Source of the DNA: Streptomyces sp. cf386
GTDB taxonomy: Bacteria > Actinomycetota > Actinomycetes > Streptomycetales > Streptomycetaceae
NCBI RefSeq assembly: GCF_900103585.1
Contig: NZ_FNHV01000018.1
Coordinates: forward strand, 124,001 to 188,000
DNA: 64,000 nucleotides
Direction of reading: 5' to 3'
Positions within the stretch are counted from its first letter, which is position 1; each line of letters starts with the position of its first letter. Both the position numbers and the translations under genes were made by a program. This document shows positions 15,719 through 23,404 of this stretch, piece by piece. The notes beneath the pieces are model-generated. The model worked only from the letters and a program-made list of their open reading frames with translations, did not search any database and was not told the origin of the DNA.

Positions 15719-17017
15719 TCAGACGGTGGCGGGAAGTGGCTCGGAGGCGGGTGGCGCCGTCAGTCGGCCGGTGCGGTGCAGGCCGTGGAGGGCGACCGCG
15801 CAGGCCAGGCCGAGCGCGCACAGGGTGATCCACGGCAGGGCGGGCATCCCGGCCGCCCGGGCTGCGTCGAGCGCGGCGCCCATGCACAGGTTCCCGACGG
15901 TGATGCCGATACCGCAGATCGTGTTGTACAGCCCGTAGTGGGTGGCGACGAGGCGGTCACCGGAGAGGCGGACGATGGTGTCCATCTCGAACGGGTAGGC
16001 GATCATCGTGCCGAGGGCCAACAGCAGCGCGGCAAGCGCAGGGGGGACCGCGGCCAGCAGCCAGAGCCCCACGCCGGACTCGGGTACGGGCACAGCAGTG
16101 GCTGCCAACAGCGGCAGAAATGCCAGGCCCATGCAGGCCAGTCCCCTGGTCAGCGCCTGGCCGGGCGCATAGCGGGCCCCGCACCAGGCGGTCACCCTCG
16201 TCTGGCCGACGATCGTGCTCAGCCCGGAGACGGCGAAGAGCACCGCCACCGCCGCCGTGCCGAACTCCCCGTCGCCGCCGAGTCGTCGTACTTCCAGCGG
16301 CAGCGCCAGATAGACCTGGAAGGACAGGACGTACGAACCGATCATGGCGACGGAGAACAGCAGGAACGGCCGGTTGGCGAGGATGCCGCGCCACTGGGCC
16401 AGTACACCCTCCCGGTCATCCTTCTCGCTCTGGCTGTCGTCGGCCCGGCGGGAGGGCAGCGCCCGGATCTGGACCGCGGACAGCAGCGCGAAGATCCCGG
16501 CCGCCGTGAGGCAGGTGACGCGGAAGTCCACCCCGGTCAGGACCATGCCGACCAGAGGGCCGAGCAGGATGCCGGCCTGGTAGAACACGTTGAACAGGGC
16601 GAACGCCTCGACCCTGCGCTCCCCCGCGTCGGCCGCGAGGTAGGCCCGTACGGCCGGGTTGAACAGCGCCCCCGCCAGCCCGGTGGCCGCCGATGCCGCG
16701 AGCAGTGCGGGGAGTGAGTCGACGAGCCCGAGCGTCGCGAAGCCGAGGGTGCGCAGCACACACCCGGCGACGATCATCGGCTTGTAGCCGATCCGGTCGG
16801 CGAGTGTGCCGCCGACCAGGAACATGCCCTGCTGGCTGAAGTTCCGTACGCCGAGGACGAGTCCCACGATCCAGCCGGCCAGCCCGAGGGTGCCGGAGAG
16901 GTGGGCGGCCAGGTAGGGCATCAGCATGTAGAAGCCGAGGTTGATGGTGAACTGGTTCACCATCAACAGCTGAACGCTGCGTTCGTACGACCGGACCTGG
17001 GTGAACAGCCCCTTCAT
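15719..17017 (-). CDS. MFS transporter, probable small-molecule exporter
   Basis: 432 residues, about twelve spans. The antiporter-type motif between spans 2 and 3 appears as GGTLADRIGYKPMIVAGCVL, and GLAGALFNPAVRAYLAADAG is also typical of drug-resistance MFS proteins. A charged loop (residues about 190-215, SRRADDSQSEKDDREG) separates the halves. The ATG at 17017 has AAGGAGG upstream and overlaps the end of the PLP-enzyme gene by four bases, so the two are translationally coupled. This suggests it exports or takes up the amino acid made by that enzyme. The exact cargo is unknown. Confidence 0.83.
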   Translation of the reverse strand: MKGLFTQVRSYERSVQLLMVNQFTINLGFYMLMPYLAAHLSGTLGLAGWIVGLVLGVRNFSQQGMFLVGGTLADRIGYKPMIVAGCVLRTLGFATLGLVDSLPALLAASAATGLAGALFNPAVRAYLAADAGERRVEAFALFNVFYQAGILLGPLVGMVLTGVDFRVTCLTAAGIFALLSAVQIRALPSRRADDSQSEKDDREGVLAQWRGILANRPFLLFSVAMIGSYVLSFQVYLALPLEVRRLGGDGEFGTAAVAVLFAVSGLSTIVGQTRVTAWCGARYAPGQALTRGLACMGLAFLPLLAATAVPVPESGVGLWLLAAVPPALAALLLALGTMIAYPFEMDTIVRLSGDRLVATHYGLYNTICGIGITVGNLCMGAALDAARAAGMPALPWITLCALGLACAVALHGLHRTGRLTAPPASEPLPATV

Positions 17018-18156
17018 CGTTCCTCCTTGAAGGAGTCGGAGTCGAGCCCCGGAACGTCCTCGGTGACGTCCTGCTCCGCGCCTTGCAGGGTGAGGGGATC
17101 GACCACGGTGGTGCACCGGGTCCAGCGGTGTACCTCCTTCTCGTCCAGGCGGCCGATCAGTTCCGGTTCGGGCGCCGGCGGGGAGTCCAGCAAGCCGTGG
17201 GCGGCGCAGTAGTCGTCGTCGTAGACCGTCCCCAGATAGCGCTGCGGGCCATCGGGGAAGATCGCGACGATCCGGGCGTCCGCGGGCATCGTCCGGGCCA
17301 GCCAGCCGGCCACCAGCGCGACCGCGCCCACACTCCACCCGCCGGTGGCGTAGTGGGAGGCGGCCAGTTGGCGGCATGTCGACACGGCCTCGTGCGGTGC
17401 GACCCAGTGCACCTCGGCGAACTGCTCGTAGGCGACGTTACGGGGATAGATGCTGGAGCCGAGCCCGCGCATCAGACGGGGTCGGGCGGTCTGGCCGAAG
17501 ATCGTCGAACCGGTCGTGTCCACGCCGACGACGGTCAGCTCCGGGTAGAGCTGCCGCAGGACCCGGGAGACGCCGGCCGAGTGACCGCCGGTGCCGACGC
17601 TGCACACCAGCACGTCGATGTGGCCCATTTCCGAGGCCAGTTCGAGAGCCAGCGGAGTGTAGGCGGCGACGTTGTCGGGGTTGTTGTACTGGTCCGGGCA
17701 CCAGGAGCCGGGGTGCTGCTCCAGCAGGCGCTGGACGCGCTCGCGGCGGGCCTGCTGCCAGCCGCCCGTCGGATGGGGCTCGGAGACGACGTTGACCTGG
17801 GCGCCGTACGCCGTCAGCAACCTGGTCATGGACAACTCCAGCCCCGGATCGGTGACCAACGTGACGGGGTGGCCGTACACCATCCCGGCCAGCGCCAGCC
17901 CCAGCCCCAAGGTGCCGCTGGTGGACTCGATGATCCGTCCGCCGGGCCGCAGGTCGCCGCGGGCCCGGGCCCGCTCCACCATGTGCAGCCCCGGACGGTC
18001 CTTGATACCGCCGGGATTGAACCCCTCGAGCTTCGCCCAGAAGCCGCGCCCGGCCGGGGCCAGCGGCTCCGACACCCGCAGCAGCGGGGTGTTTCCCACC
18101 AGCCCGGACAGGGCGGACCGGCCCGCGTCGGCCGCGGCCTTGGTCAATGACTGCAT
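17014..18156 (-). CDS. PLP-dependent cysteine synthase-like enzyme (SbnA-like)
   Basis: 380 residues of fold-type II. After SGLVGNTPLLRVSEPL comes the PLP lysine in EGFNPGGIKDRPG near residue 53, then the substrate-carboxylate loop ESTSGTLGLGLA and the phosphate-binding CSVGTGGHSAGVSRV. The lysine context resembles SbnA-type 2,3-diaminopropionate synthases and O-ureidoserine synthases as much as housekeeping cysteine synthase. A roughly 50-residue C-terminal tail is extra relative to CysK. It is coupled to an MFS gene and no sulfur-assimilation genes are near, so a beta-replacement making a non-protein amino acid is more likely than cysteine synthesis. SbnB, the usual partner, is absent here. 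Confidence 0.8.
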   Translation of the reverse strand: MQSLTKAAADAGRSALSGLVGNTPLLRVSEPLAPAGRGFWAKLEGFNPGGIKDRPGLHMVERARARGDLRPGGRIIESTSGTLGLGLALAGMVYGHPVTLVTDPGLELSMTRLLTAYGAQVNVVSEPHPTGGWQQARRERVQRLLEQHPGSWCPDQYNNPDNVAAYTPLALELASEMGHIDVLVCSVGTGGHSAGVSRVLRQLYPELTVVGVDTTGSTIFGQTARPRLMRGLGSSIYPRNVAYEQFAEVHWVAPHEAVSTCRQLAASHYATGGWSVGAVALVAGWLARTMPADARIVAIFPDGPQRYLGTVYDDDYCAAHGLLDSPPAPEPELIGRLDEKEVHRWTRCTTVVDPLTLQGAEQDVTEDVPGLDSDSFKEER

Positions 18157-18197
18157 GTCTGTGTTGTCACTCTCGCTAGATGAGTACAGGTGAAATC

Positions 18198-18236
18198 GCG
18201 TGAGTTCATCTCGTGACTACGCGTGGGTTCATCTCG
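18198..18236. promoter_or_regulatory. 16-bp direct repeat upstream of the PLP enzyme
   Basis: GCGTGAGTTCATCTCG at 18198-18213 recurs as GCGTGGGTTCATCTCG at 18221-18236, one mismatch, with a 23-base period (about two helical turns). It lies 42-80 bases upstream of the PLP-enzyme start, a normal place for operator or activator sites. Confidence 0.45.
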
Positions 18237-18289
18237 CGCCCCATGGCGACAGGGCGGACCGCGGGTCCGCCTTCAGTGCATGGGGCGCG
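18235..18289 (-). terminator. Nested double hairpin
   Basis: An outer 11-bp stem (CGCGCCCCATG at 18235-18245 with CATGGGGCGCG at 18279-18289) encloses a second perfect 8-bp stem (18253-18260 with 18264-18271, three-base loop). It is downstream of the minus-strand gene ending at 18326 and upstream of the PLP-enzyme promoter region, so termination of the former is the simplest reading. The two-tier architecture is unusual. Confidence 0.55.
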
Positions 18290-18325
18290 GCAGCCGACGA
18301 GGTCGGTCGGCTGCGAGCGAGTGGC

Positions 18326-18811
18326 CTAGATCCGCCACCGACAGGTGCGGGCGAGCGCCGCGCGGCCGGTGCGTGCGCCGCGGAGTCTGCGTGTTTCATG
18401 CCGTAGGAAGGGGCTCCCCACCGCCAGGGAAACGGCGACGAGTACCGCCACGGCCAGTGCGCCGAGGGGAAGATCCTCCGCCGACTGGGCCCCCGTACGG
18501 ACGATCATGTCGACCGCACAGTCCTCGGCCTGGTGCGGGTGAGGGCCATGTGGCCGGTGCCCGTGCGGCTCCCCGCCCGTGTCCGTCGCCGCGGAAACGA
18601 CGGGCACGGACACCGGCCCGTACGGATCCTCGGACACGCCATGAACCACGGAGCACAGCATGAGCGCCATCAGGAGGGCGCCACGGATCGCCGAGACGAG
18701 ACGGCGCCGCCGCGATGAGCCGCATGGGGCCAAGGGGGCGTGCGTGGGCATACGGAAGTGTGTCGGCACAGGTCCTCCGCGCTGCTGCCACGTCTCCGGT
18801 GGGGACGACAT
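18326..18811 (-). CDS. Small His-rich membrane-anchored protein, unknown
   Basis: 161 residues. One hydrophobic segment near 45-60 (RGALLMALMLCSVVHGV) could be a signal anchor. An external loop very rich in His follows (GGEPHGHRPHGPHPHQAEDC), then a second membrane span (LPLGALAVAVLVAVSLAVGS) and a basic tail. Small two-span proteins with a His-rich loop are often near metal-handling genes in actinomycetes, but I do not recognise a named family. Upstream starts have no strong ribosome site, so the N-terminus is uncertain. The next gene upstream on the same strand has a similar plan. Confidence 0.55.
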   Translation of the reverse strand: MSSPPETWQQRGGPVPTHFRMPTHAPLAPCGSSRRRRLVSAIRGALLMALMLCSVVHGVSEDPYGPVSVPVVSAATDTGGEPHGHRPHGPHPHQAEDCAVDMIVRTGAQSAEDLPLGALAVAVLVAVSLAVGSPFLRHETRRLRGARTGRAALARTCRWRI

Positions 18812-18947
18812 AGGGCGCAGGCATCGTGGGGGCAGGACGGCATCAACGAACGTGACGCCCCATCATGAGCACGGGAAACGACGCTCGTCGTGCGATATCA
18901 GCCGAACCGGTGACCACCGGCAGGGCTGGTTGGAGGCCTCCGTGCTT

Positions 18948-19406
18948 CTAGACCTGTTGCACCACTGAAGCTGCTCTGAGAGCCGCACGTGAGGAAGCGT
19001 CCATGGACTCGTCGGCGGCAGGCACTCGCCCGGTTGAGGCGTCGTCGGCACAGGTTGATTCACAAACCGACGCTGCAAAGCAGGGAGATGCCGGGCCAGA
19101 ACCCTGTTGGGGCTGCCCAGACGCGCACTGCTCGGCAGGATGTGACGCCTCATGACCGCCGTGATGATCGTCCGGTTCCGCGGTGAACAGCGACGCGGGC
19201 CCGTCGACTGGATGGCCAACGTCATCGCCCGAGAAGAACGCGGAGGCCGTTGCACTGGTGGAGAGGTGTCCCCTGACACTTTCGACATGCACGCCGTGTG
19301 TCACGAGGATCCCGAACAACAGCACGGCCAAGGCCGGCACGCGCAGCAGAGGGCCCGCACCGTAGCGGGCCCCGAGCACACGCAAGGGCGACCAAGCCGT
19401 AACCAT
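18948..19406 (-). CDS. Small His/Cys-containing secreted or anchored protein, unknown
   Basis: 152 residues, ATG at 19406 with AGGA seven bases upstream. One hydrophobic segment near residues 20-40 (LRVPALAVLLFGILVTHGV) acts as signal or anchor. It is followed by an external region with clustered His (DDHHGGHEASHPAEQC) and several Cys (SPCFAASVCESTCADD). No second span is evident. It resembles conserved Streptomyces hypothetical proteins I cannot name with confidence. His/Cys clustering suggests metal binding; this is inference only. Confidence 0.55.
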   Translation of the reverse strand: MVTAWSPLRVLGARYGAGPLLRVPALAVLLFGILVTHGVHVESVRGHLSTSATASAFFSGDDVGHPVDGPASLFTAEPDDHHGGHEASHPAEQCASGQPQQGSGPASPCFAASVCESTCADDASTGRVPAADESMDASSRAALRAASVVQQV

Positions 19407-19599
19407 GCCGTGATCCTAGCGGCACCTCGGCAGTGGCCGACCACCACTCCTGAAACACCGGGTCAACTCGTCGGGCGAATGGCTGGTTTGCTGCGGCGAG
19501 TGTGCAGGCGCCTGGCAAGCCCGCGTGCGTCGTTCATAGGACCGTCGCCGTTGCCTCGGTGCGACTCCGGCTCCGCGCATGACCGGCCGGACAGGGCCT

Positions 19600-20583
19600 C
19601 TAGAGCATGCTGAGTGCCTGCATCGCGTCGCGTTCGATGCGCGAGAGCTCGTGAAGGATGGAGCCGGCCTGCATGAGGTTCTTCGCGTCGCCTGATTCGC
19701 CTGCTGTCGCGACGAGTGCGGCCACCTGTGTCCAGAGGGTGGCGGCCTCCGTATACAGGCTGTGGCCGGTGCGCAGATGGCTGCTGCCGATCAGCTGGAC
19801 ACACTCGGCGAGGAAGTCCCGGTAGAGATTGCGGAACAGGGCGCCGCCGGTGCCGGCCCTCTCCATGAGGACTGCGGCCCGTGGCAGGTCCTCCCGCGGA
19901 TTGTCGCTGCGCTGCAGCCACTTCGGCACTTGCTTGGCGGTCTTCTCGATGCCCCGGTGGCCCAGGTTCGCGATGGGCGGGTTCAGGAAGGCCTCGGCGC
20001 AGGTCTTGATCGCGGGGATGATCCGGTCCTGCGGTGACGTCAGGTCGCCGGGCGCTGTGATGGTGAAGGAGCGGTGTTTGGCGGTCATCGGGCCGCGCTC
20101 GGCTCTGGCCCGGGCCAGGCCGGCGAGGCTGGTCGAGACGGCTCCGCCCTGCGGGTCGGTGTCCACCAGGTAGGCGTCCTGTTCGTCGTAGCCGTACATG
20201 GCCACGATGTGTCCGCCGAAGTGCACCTTGGTGCTGAAGTAGTCCAGGTGGTAGCTGTCGAGCTGAAGGCCGACCGGCCGACCGGCGTCGATGGGTGCCG
20301 CCACGTTGTGCCAAGCCCTGCGCGGGGAGGTGGTCTCCCCGACCAGCAGCTCAAGCCCGAGTACGGCGGCCAGGTTCCTGGTGAGCTCGAACGGCTTGAC
20401 CCGGCCTCCCAGGAAGGGAAAGCCCATGCCTTTGCCGTCCCAGTAGATGAAGGACAGCCCGGAGCCAAGCCCGAACAGCATGGGCTCGGACAGGTCGAGT
20501 CCCTCATGCCGCAGCAGCACGCCCAGCGTCGTCGTCTCGCAGTGCTGCATACCGCGGACATCGAGGTCCTTCACCATGGTCAT
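19600..20583 (-). CDS. BtrH-like acyltransferase-fold protein
   Basis: 327 residues; start at 20583 has GGAGGAG ten bases upstream. The N-terminal domain resembles the papain-like fold of butirosin protein BtrH: MQHCETTTLGVLLRHEGLDL with the Cys near residue 14, then GGHIVAMYGYDEQDAYLVDT with the His near 130 and a following Asp, a credible Cys-His-Asp triad. The C-terminal helical half fits the domain usually paired with it. BtrH moves an acyl group from a carrier protein to an aminoglycoside. No carrier protein or other biosynthetic gene is adjacent here, so the donor and acceptor are unknown. Confidence 0.7.
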   Translation of the reverse strand: MTMVKDLDVRGMQHCETTTLGVLLRHEGLDLSEPMLFGLGSGLSFIYWDGKGMGFPFLGGRVKPFELTRNLAAVLGLELLVGETTSPRRAWHNVAAPIDAGRPVGLQLDSYHLDYFSTKVHFGGHIVAMYGYDEQDAYLVDTDPQGGAVSTSLAGLARARAERGPMTAKHRSFTITAPGDLTSPQDRIIPAIKTCAEAFLNPPIANLGHRGIEKTAKQVPKWLQRSDNPREDLPRAAVLMERAGTGGALFRNLYRDFLAECVQLIGSSHLRTGHSLYTEAATLWTQVAALVATAGESGDAKNLMQAGSILHELSRIERDAMQALSML

Positions 20584-20759
20584 GCCGCAAATTCTCCTCC
20601 CCCGCACAGCGTTGGCATCGCCCCGTGATCGTATTGCTGACATCACGCCTGGGCTGCCCCGGACGGACAACTTCCAGCACTGGCCGCCGTGGCGTGATGT
20701 GGACGTCGGTCCACGGCGAGGTCGCCCGTCCCGCGCGGCGGGCCCGACCGGCGGAACGG

Positions 20760-21284
20760 TCAGGCGGCGCGGCCCAGCACCACTGGACCGGCGGATGCCG
20801 CGGTGCGGGCCGCGGTCGTGGGCACGGGACGGGCGGCGCGGACTGTCGCCGCGACCTGCGAGCGGCTCCGCGTGAAGACAACGAGGCGCAGCACCGCGAA
20901 CCGCGCGACACCGGCGAGTGCGGAGGCGGACAGGTAGACGACCTGCTCGAGCACCACACCGGGTGCCGCCACCAGTTGCTGCAGGACAAGCATCGTCACA
21001 GAGGTCACCGCATACGCGCCCGCCGCGGACCCGGCCGACTGCGCATGCTGGCGCCAGGTCGCGCGCCCGCCCGCGCCGAAGGTGAAACGGGCATGCAACT
21101 CGGTGGCGAGCAGCGTGGAAGCCGCGGTGATCAGAGCGTTGGCCAGGCCCCAGTAAACCCAGGAGGCGAGAGCCGCCACGGCGAAGCTGGAGGCGAGCCC
21201 CACTCCGCCGCCGAAGAGTACGAAGCGGGCGAAGGCGGTGAAGGTGCCGGGTGCCGCCTGCTGCTGACTCGGCGTTGTCTCCAT
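20760..21284 (-). CDS. GtrA family membrane protein
   Basis: 174 residues; ATG at 21284 follows AAGGGGG seven bases upstream. Four membrane spans are evident: FARFVLFGGGVGLASSFAVA, LANALITAASTLLATELHAR, GAYAVTSVTMLVLQQLV and LSASALAGVARFAVLRLVVF. The HARFTFG and RFAVLRLVVFTRS patterns are usual in GtrA proteins, which help move polyprenyl-phosphate sugars across membranes. A basic/Ala tail ends the chain. No glycosyltransferase is adjacent, so its partner is unknown. Confidence 0.75.
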   Translation of the reverse strand: METTPSQQQAAPGTFTAFARFVLFGGGVGLASSFAVAALASWVYWGLANALITAASTLLATELHARFTFGAGGRATWRQHAQSAGSAAGAYAVTSVTMLVLQQLVAAPGVVLEQVVYLSASALAGVARFAVLRLVVFTRSRSQVAATVRAARPVPTTAARTAASAGPVVLGRAA

Positions 21285-21419
21285 TGCCCGACCCCCTTGA
21301 TCGCTCGTTCCTGTGTGCCGTGACCGTCTGATGGCATTCACCAACGCATTCACCAAGGCCATCCGACAGGCGGCCCCTGCTGCGGGAGCTGACGGCGCAT
21401 CAACTCGTGCGTCAACCCG

Positions 21420-21881
21420 TCACGGTGAGAGCCGCACGCGGATGCCCAGCGTCCGGTTCGCTCCCCGCAGCCAGCTGTCGAGGATCATGAGGCGGCCGAC
21501 GATGCCGTACTTGCGGGCGATGAGGGTGCGGTAGCGGGCGCCGGTGGCCGCGTCGGTGATCTCGGCGGTGGCCGGGACCGGGTCGCCCGTCGGGTTGCCG
21601 CGCAGGTCGCAGGGGCCGACGAGGATGTCGCCGCGGGCCCGGATCCGCTTGACCTTCCAGGAATCGGCCGGGGTCCGCACGCCCAGCGTGTCTCCGTCGC
21701 GTACCACCCACACCGGGGTGGCGACCGGGGTGCCGTTCTTGCGGTAGCTGGTGATCAGCATGTACTTGCCGGCGCCGAGCTGCTCCAGCAGCGTGTCGTC
21801 CATGGCGCTCTTCTGCTCCTTGCTGCCGAGTTCGAGGTCATGGGCCACCGGGGCGGCGTACTGCGATGTCAATTCGCGCAT
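21420..21881 (-). CDS. PPOX-class (F420/FMN-dependent) oxidoreductase
   Basis: 153 residues with the split-barrel flavin/deazaflavin fold. LGAGKYMLITSYRKNGTPVA, then TPVWVVRDGDTLGVRTPADS and SWKVKRIRARGDILVGPCDL are hallmark blocks of the F420-dependent PPOX subfamily. The chain length is typical of these single-domain proteins. It lies between the GtrA gene and the aldehyde dehydrogenase on the same strand, with an intergenic gap of about 90 bases on the dehydrogenase side. Physiological substrate unknown; members reduce quinones, biliverdin or xenobiotics. Confidence 0.8.
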   Translation of the reverse strand: MRELTSQYAAPVAHDLELGSKEQKSAMDDTLLEQLGAGKYMLITSYRKNGTPVATPVWVVRDGDTLGVRTPADSWKVKRIRARGDILVGPCDLRGNPTGDPVPATAEITDAATGARYRTLIARKYGIVGRLMILDSWLRGANRTLGIRVRLSP

Positions 21882-21972
21882 GGTGATGCCTTCTCGCGAG
21901 GAGGGGGTGGGGCGGCAGCGCGTGTGAGGTTGCGGGGTGAGATTGCGTACCGCTGCCGGGGGCCGGGATGGG

Positions 21973-23325
21973 TCAGCTCAGCGGGACGTCGAGGACCGCC
22001 TTGCGGTGACTGAACGTCTCGATGGAGTAGCGGCCGTGGTAGTTGCCCATACCGCTCTCGCCGACACCGCCGAAGGGAAGCGTCGGCACGGCGAGGTGGC
22101 GCATCGGCAGGCCGAAGTTGAGGCCGCCCGAGGAGGTCTCGGCTGCGAGACGGCGCTTGGTGGTGTTGTTCTCGGTGAAGGCGTACAGGGCGAGGGGCTT
22201 GTCGCGGTCATTGATGAACGCGATGGCCTCGTCCAGGTCCGCCACGGGAAGGATCGGGAGGATGGGGCCGAAGATCTCCTCCTGCATCACCGGCTCGTCG
22301 GGGCGGACGTCGCCCAGCACCGTCGGGGCGATGTACTTGTCCGCGCGGTCGGTCCGCCCGCCGGTGACCGTACGGCCGGAGCCCAGCAGCGCGGTCAGCC
22401 GGTCGAAGTGCCGAACGTTGATGATCCGTCCGTAGGCGTCGGAGGTCTGCGGGTCCTCACCGAACAGCCCCTTGATCGCAACGACCAGGGCGGCCTGCAG
22501 TTCGGTCGCGGTGTCCGGGTCGGTCAGGACGTAGTCGGGGGCGACGCAGGTCTGTCCGGCATTGGCGAACTTCGTCTGCGCCAGGCGCTGCGCGACCGTG
22601 GCGATGTCGGCGTCCCGGTCCACGAACACCGGTGACTTGCCGCCGAGTTCGAGGGCGACAGGGGTGAGGTTCTTCGCAGCGGCGGTCATCACGATGCGGC
22701 CGACGGTGCCGTTGCCCGTGTAGAAGATGTGGTCGAAGTGCTGCTCCAGCAGCGCCGTGGTCTCCGGCGCGCCGCCCTCGACGACCGCGGTCGCGTCGGT
22801 GTCGAGATACGCGGGCAGCAGATCGGCCAGCAGTGCCGAGGTGCGGGCGGCGTAGTCGGCGGGCTTGATGACGACCGCGTTCCCGGCGGCGAGCGCGCCC
22901 GCGACGGGCACCAGCAGCAGATTGATCGGGTAGTTCCACGCCGAGATGACCAGGGCGACACCCAGGGGGTCGAACACGGTGCGGGCGGTGCTGCCGGGGA
23001 CTACGGGCGCCGTTATGGGGGCGGGCTGCGGGGCGGTCCACTCCTCCAGGTGCTCCAGGTAGTCGTCGATCTCGACGATCGTGAGGTCGATCTCCATGGC
23101 GTCGGCTTCGGCGCGGTTCTTGCGCAGGTCGGCGTAGAGGGCGTCGGCTATCGCCGCGCGGTTGTCGGTGAGCAGGTCGCGCAGGCGGGTCAGTTGCTGC
23201 CGACGCCAGGCCAGGGGCTTGGTGCGGCCGGTGCGGAAGGTGGTGCGCAGCCGGTCCACCAGCGCCGTGGCTTCGGCGGCGGTGAAGGTGTCGTCGAGGG
23301 TGAAGGCTGCCTTGGTGTCGGTCAC
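21973..23325 (-). CDS. Aldehyde dehydrogenase (class 3/coniferyl type)
   Basis: 450 residues from the GTG at 23325, chosen for AGGA in good position; an in-frame reading extends further but lacks a ribosome site and is low-complexity. The architecture is that of class 3/coniferyl-type enzymes, with LGVALVISAWNYPINLLLVP near the cofactor pocket, base Glu in ALELGGKSPVFVD, catalytic Cys in NAGQTCVAPDYVL, and the FGGVGESGMGNYHGRYSIET end block. It follows the DHA2 efflux gene on the same strand, 79 bases after its stop, so it may belong to the MarR-controlled unit and detoxify aldehydes. Confidence 0.88.
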   Translation of the reverse strand: MTDTKAAFTLDDTFTAAEATALVDRLRTTFRTGRTKPLAWRRQQLTRLRDLLTDNRAAIADALYADLRKNRAEADAMEIDLTIVEIDDYLEHLEEWTAPQPAPITAPVVPGSTARTVFDPLGVALVISAWNYPINLLLVPVAGALAAGNAVVIKPADYAARTSALLADLLPAYLDTDATAVVEGGAPETTALLEQHFDHIFYTGNGTVGRIVMTAAAKNLTPVALELGGKSPVFVDRDADIATVAQRLAQTKFANAGQTCVAPDYVLTDPDTATELQAALVVAIKGLFGEDPQTSDAYGRIINVRHFDRLTALLGSGRTVTGGRTDRADKYIAPTVLGDVRPDEPVMQEEIFGPILPILPVADLDEAIAFINDRDKPLALYAFTENNTTKRRLAAETSSGGLNFGLPMRHLAVPTLPFGGVGESGMGNYHGRYSIETFSHRKAVLDVPLS

Positions 23326-23404
23326 AGTCGTGTCCTGTTCGATTGGGAGGGAAGGCCGGGCGGCATCCGGCTGCAGGAAAGGCGCCGCCATGCAGGTGGT
23401 GTGG

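Noticed and set aside
20640..20700. ACATCACGC and GCGTGATGT inverted repeat
   Set aside because: The arms are nine bases with a 43-base loop between two same-strand genes. Too weak to call a terminator or an operator.
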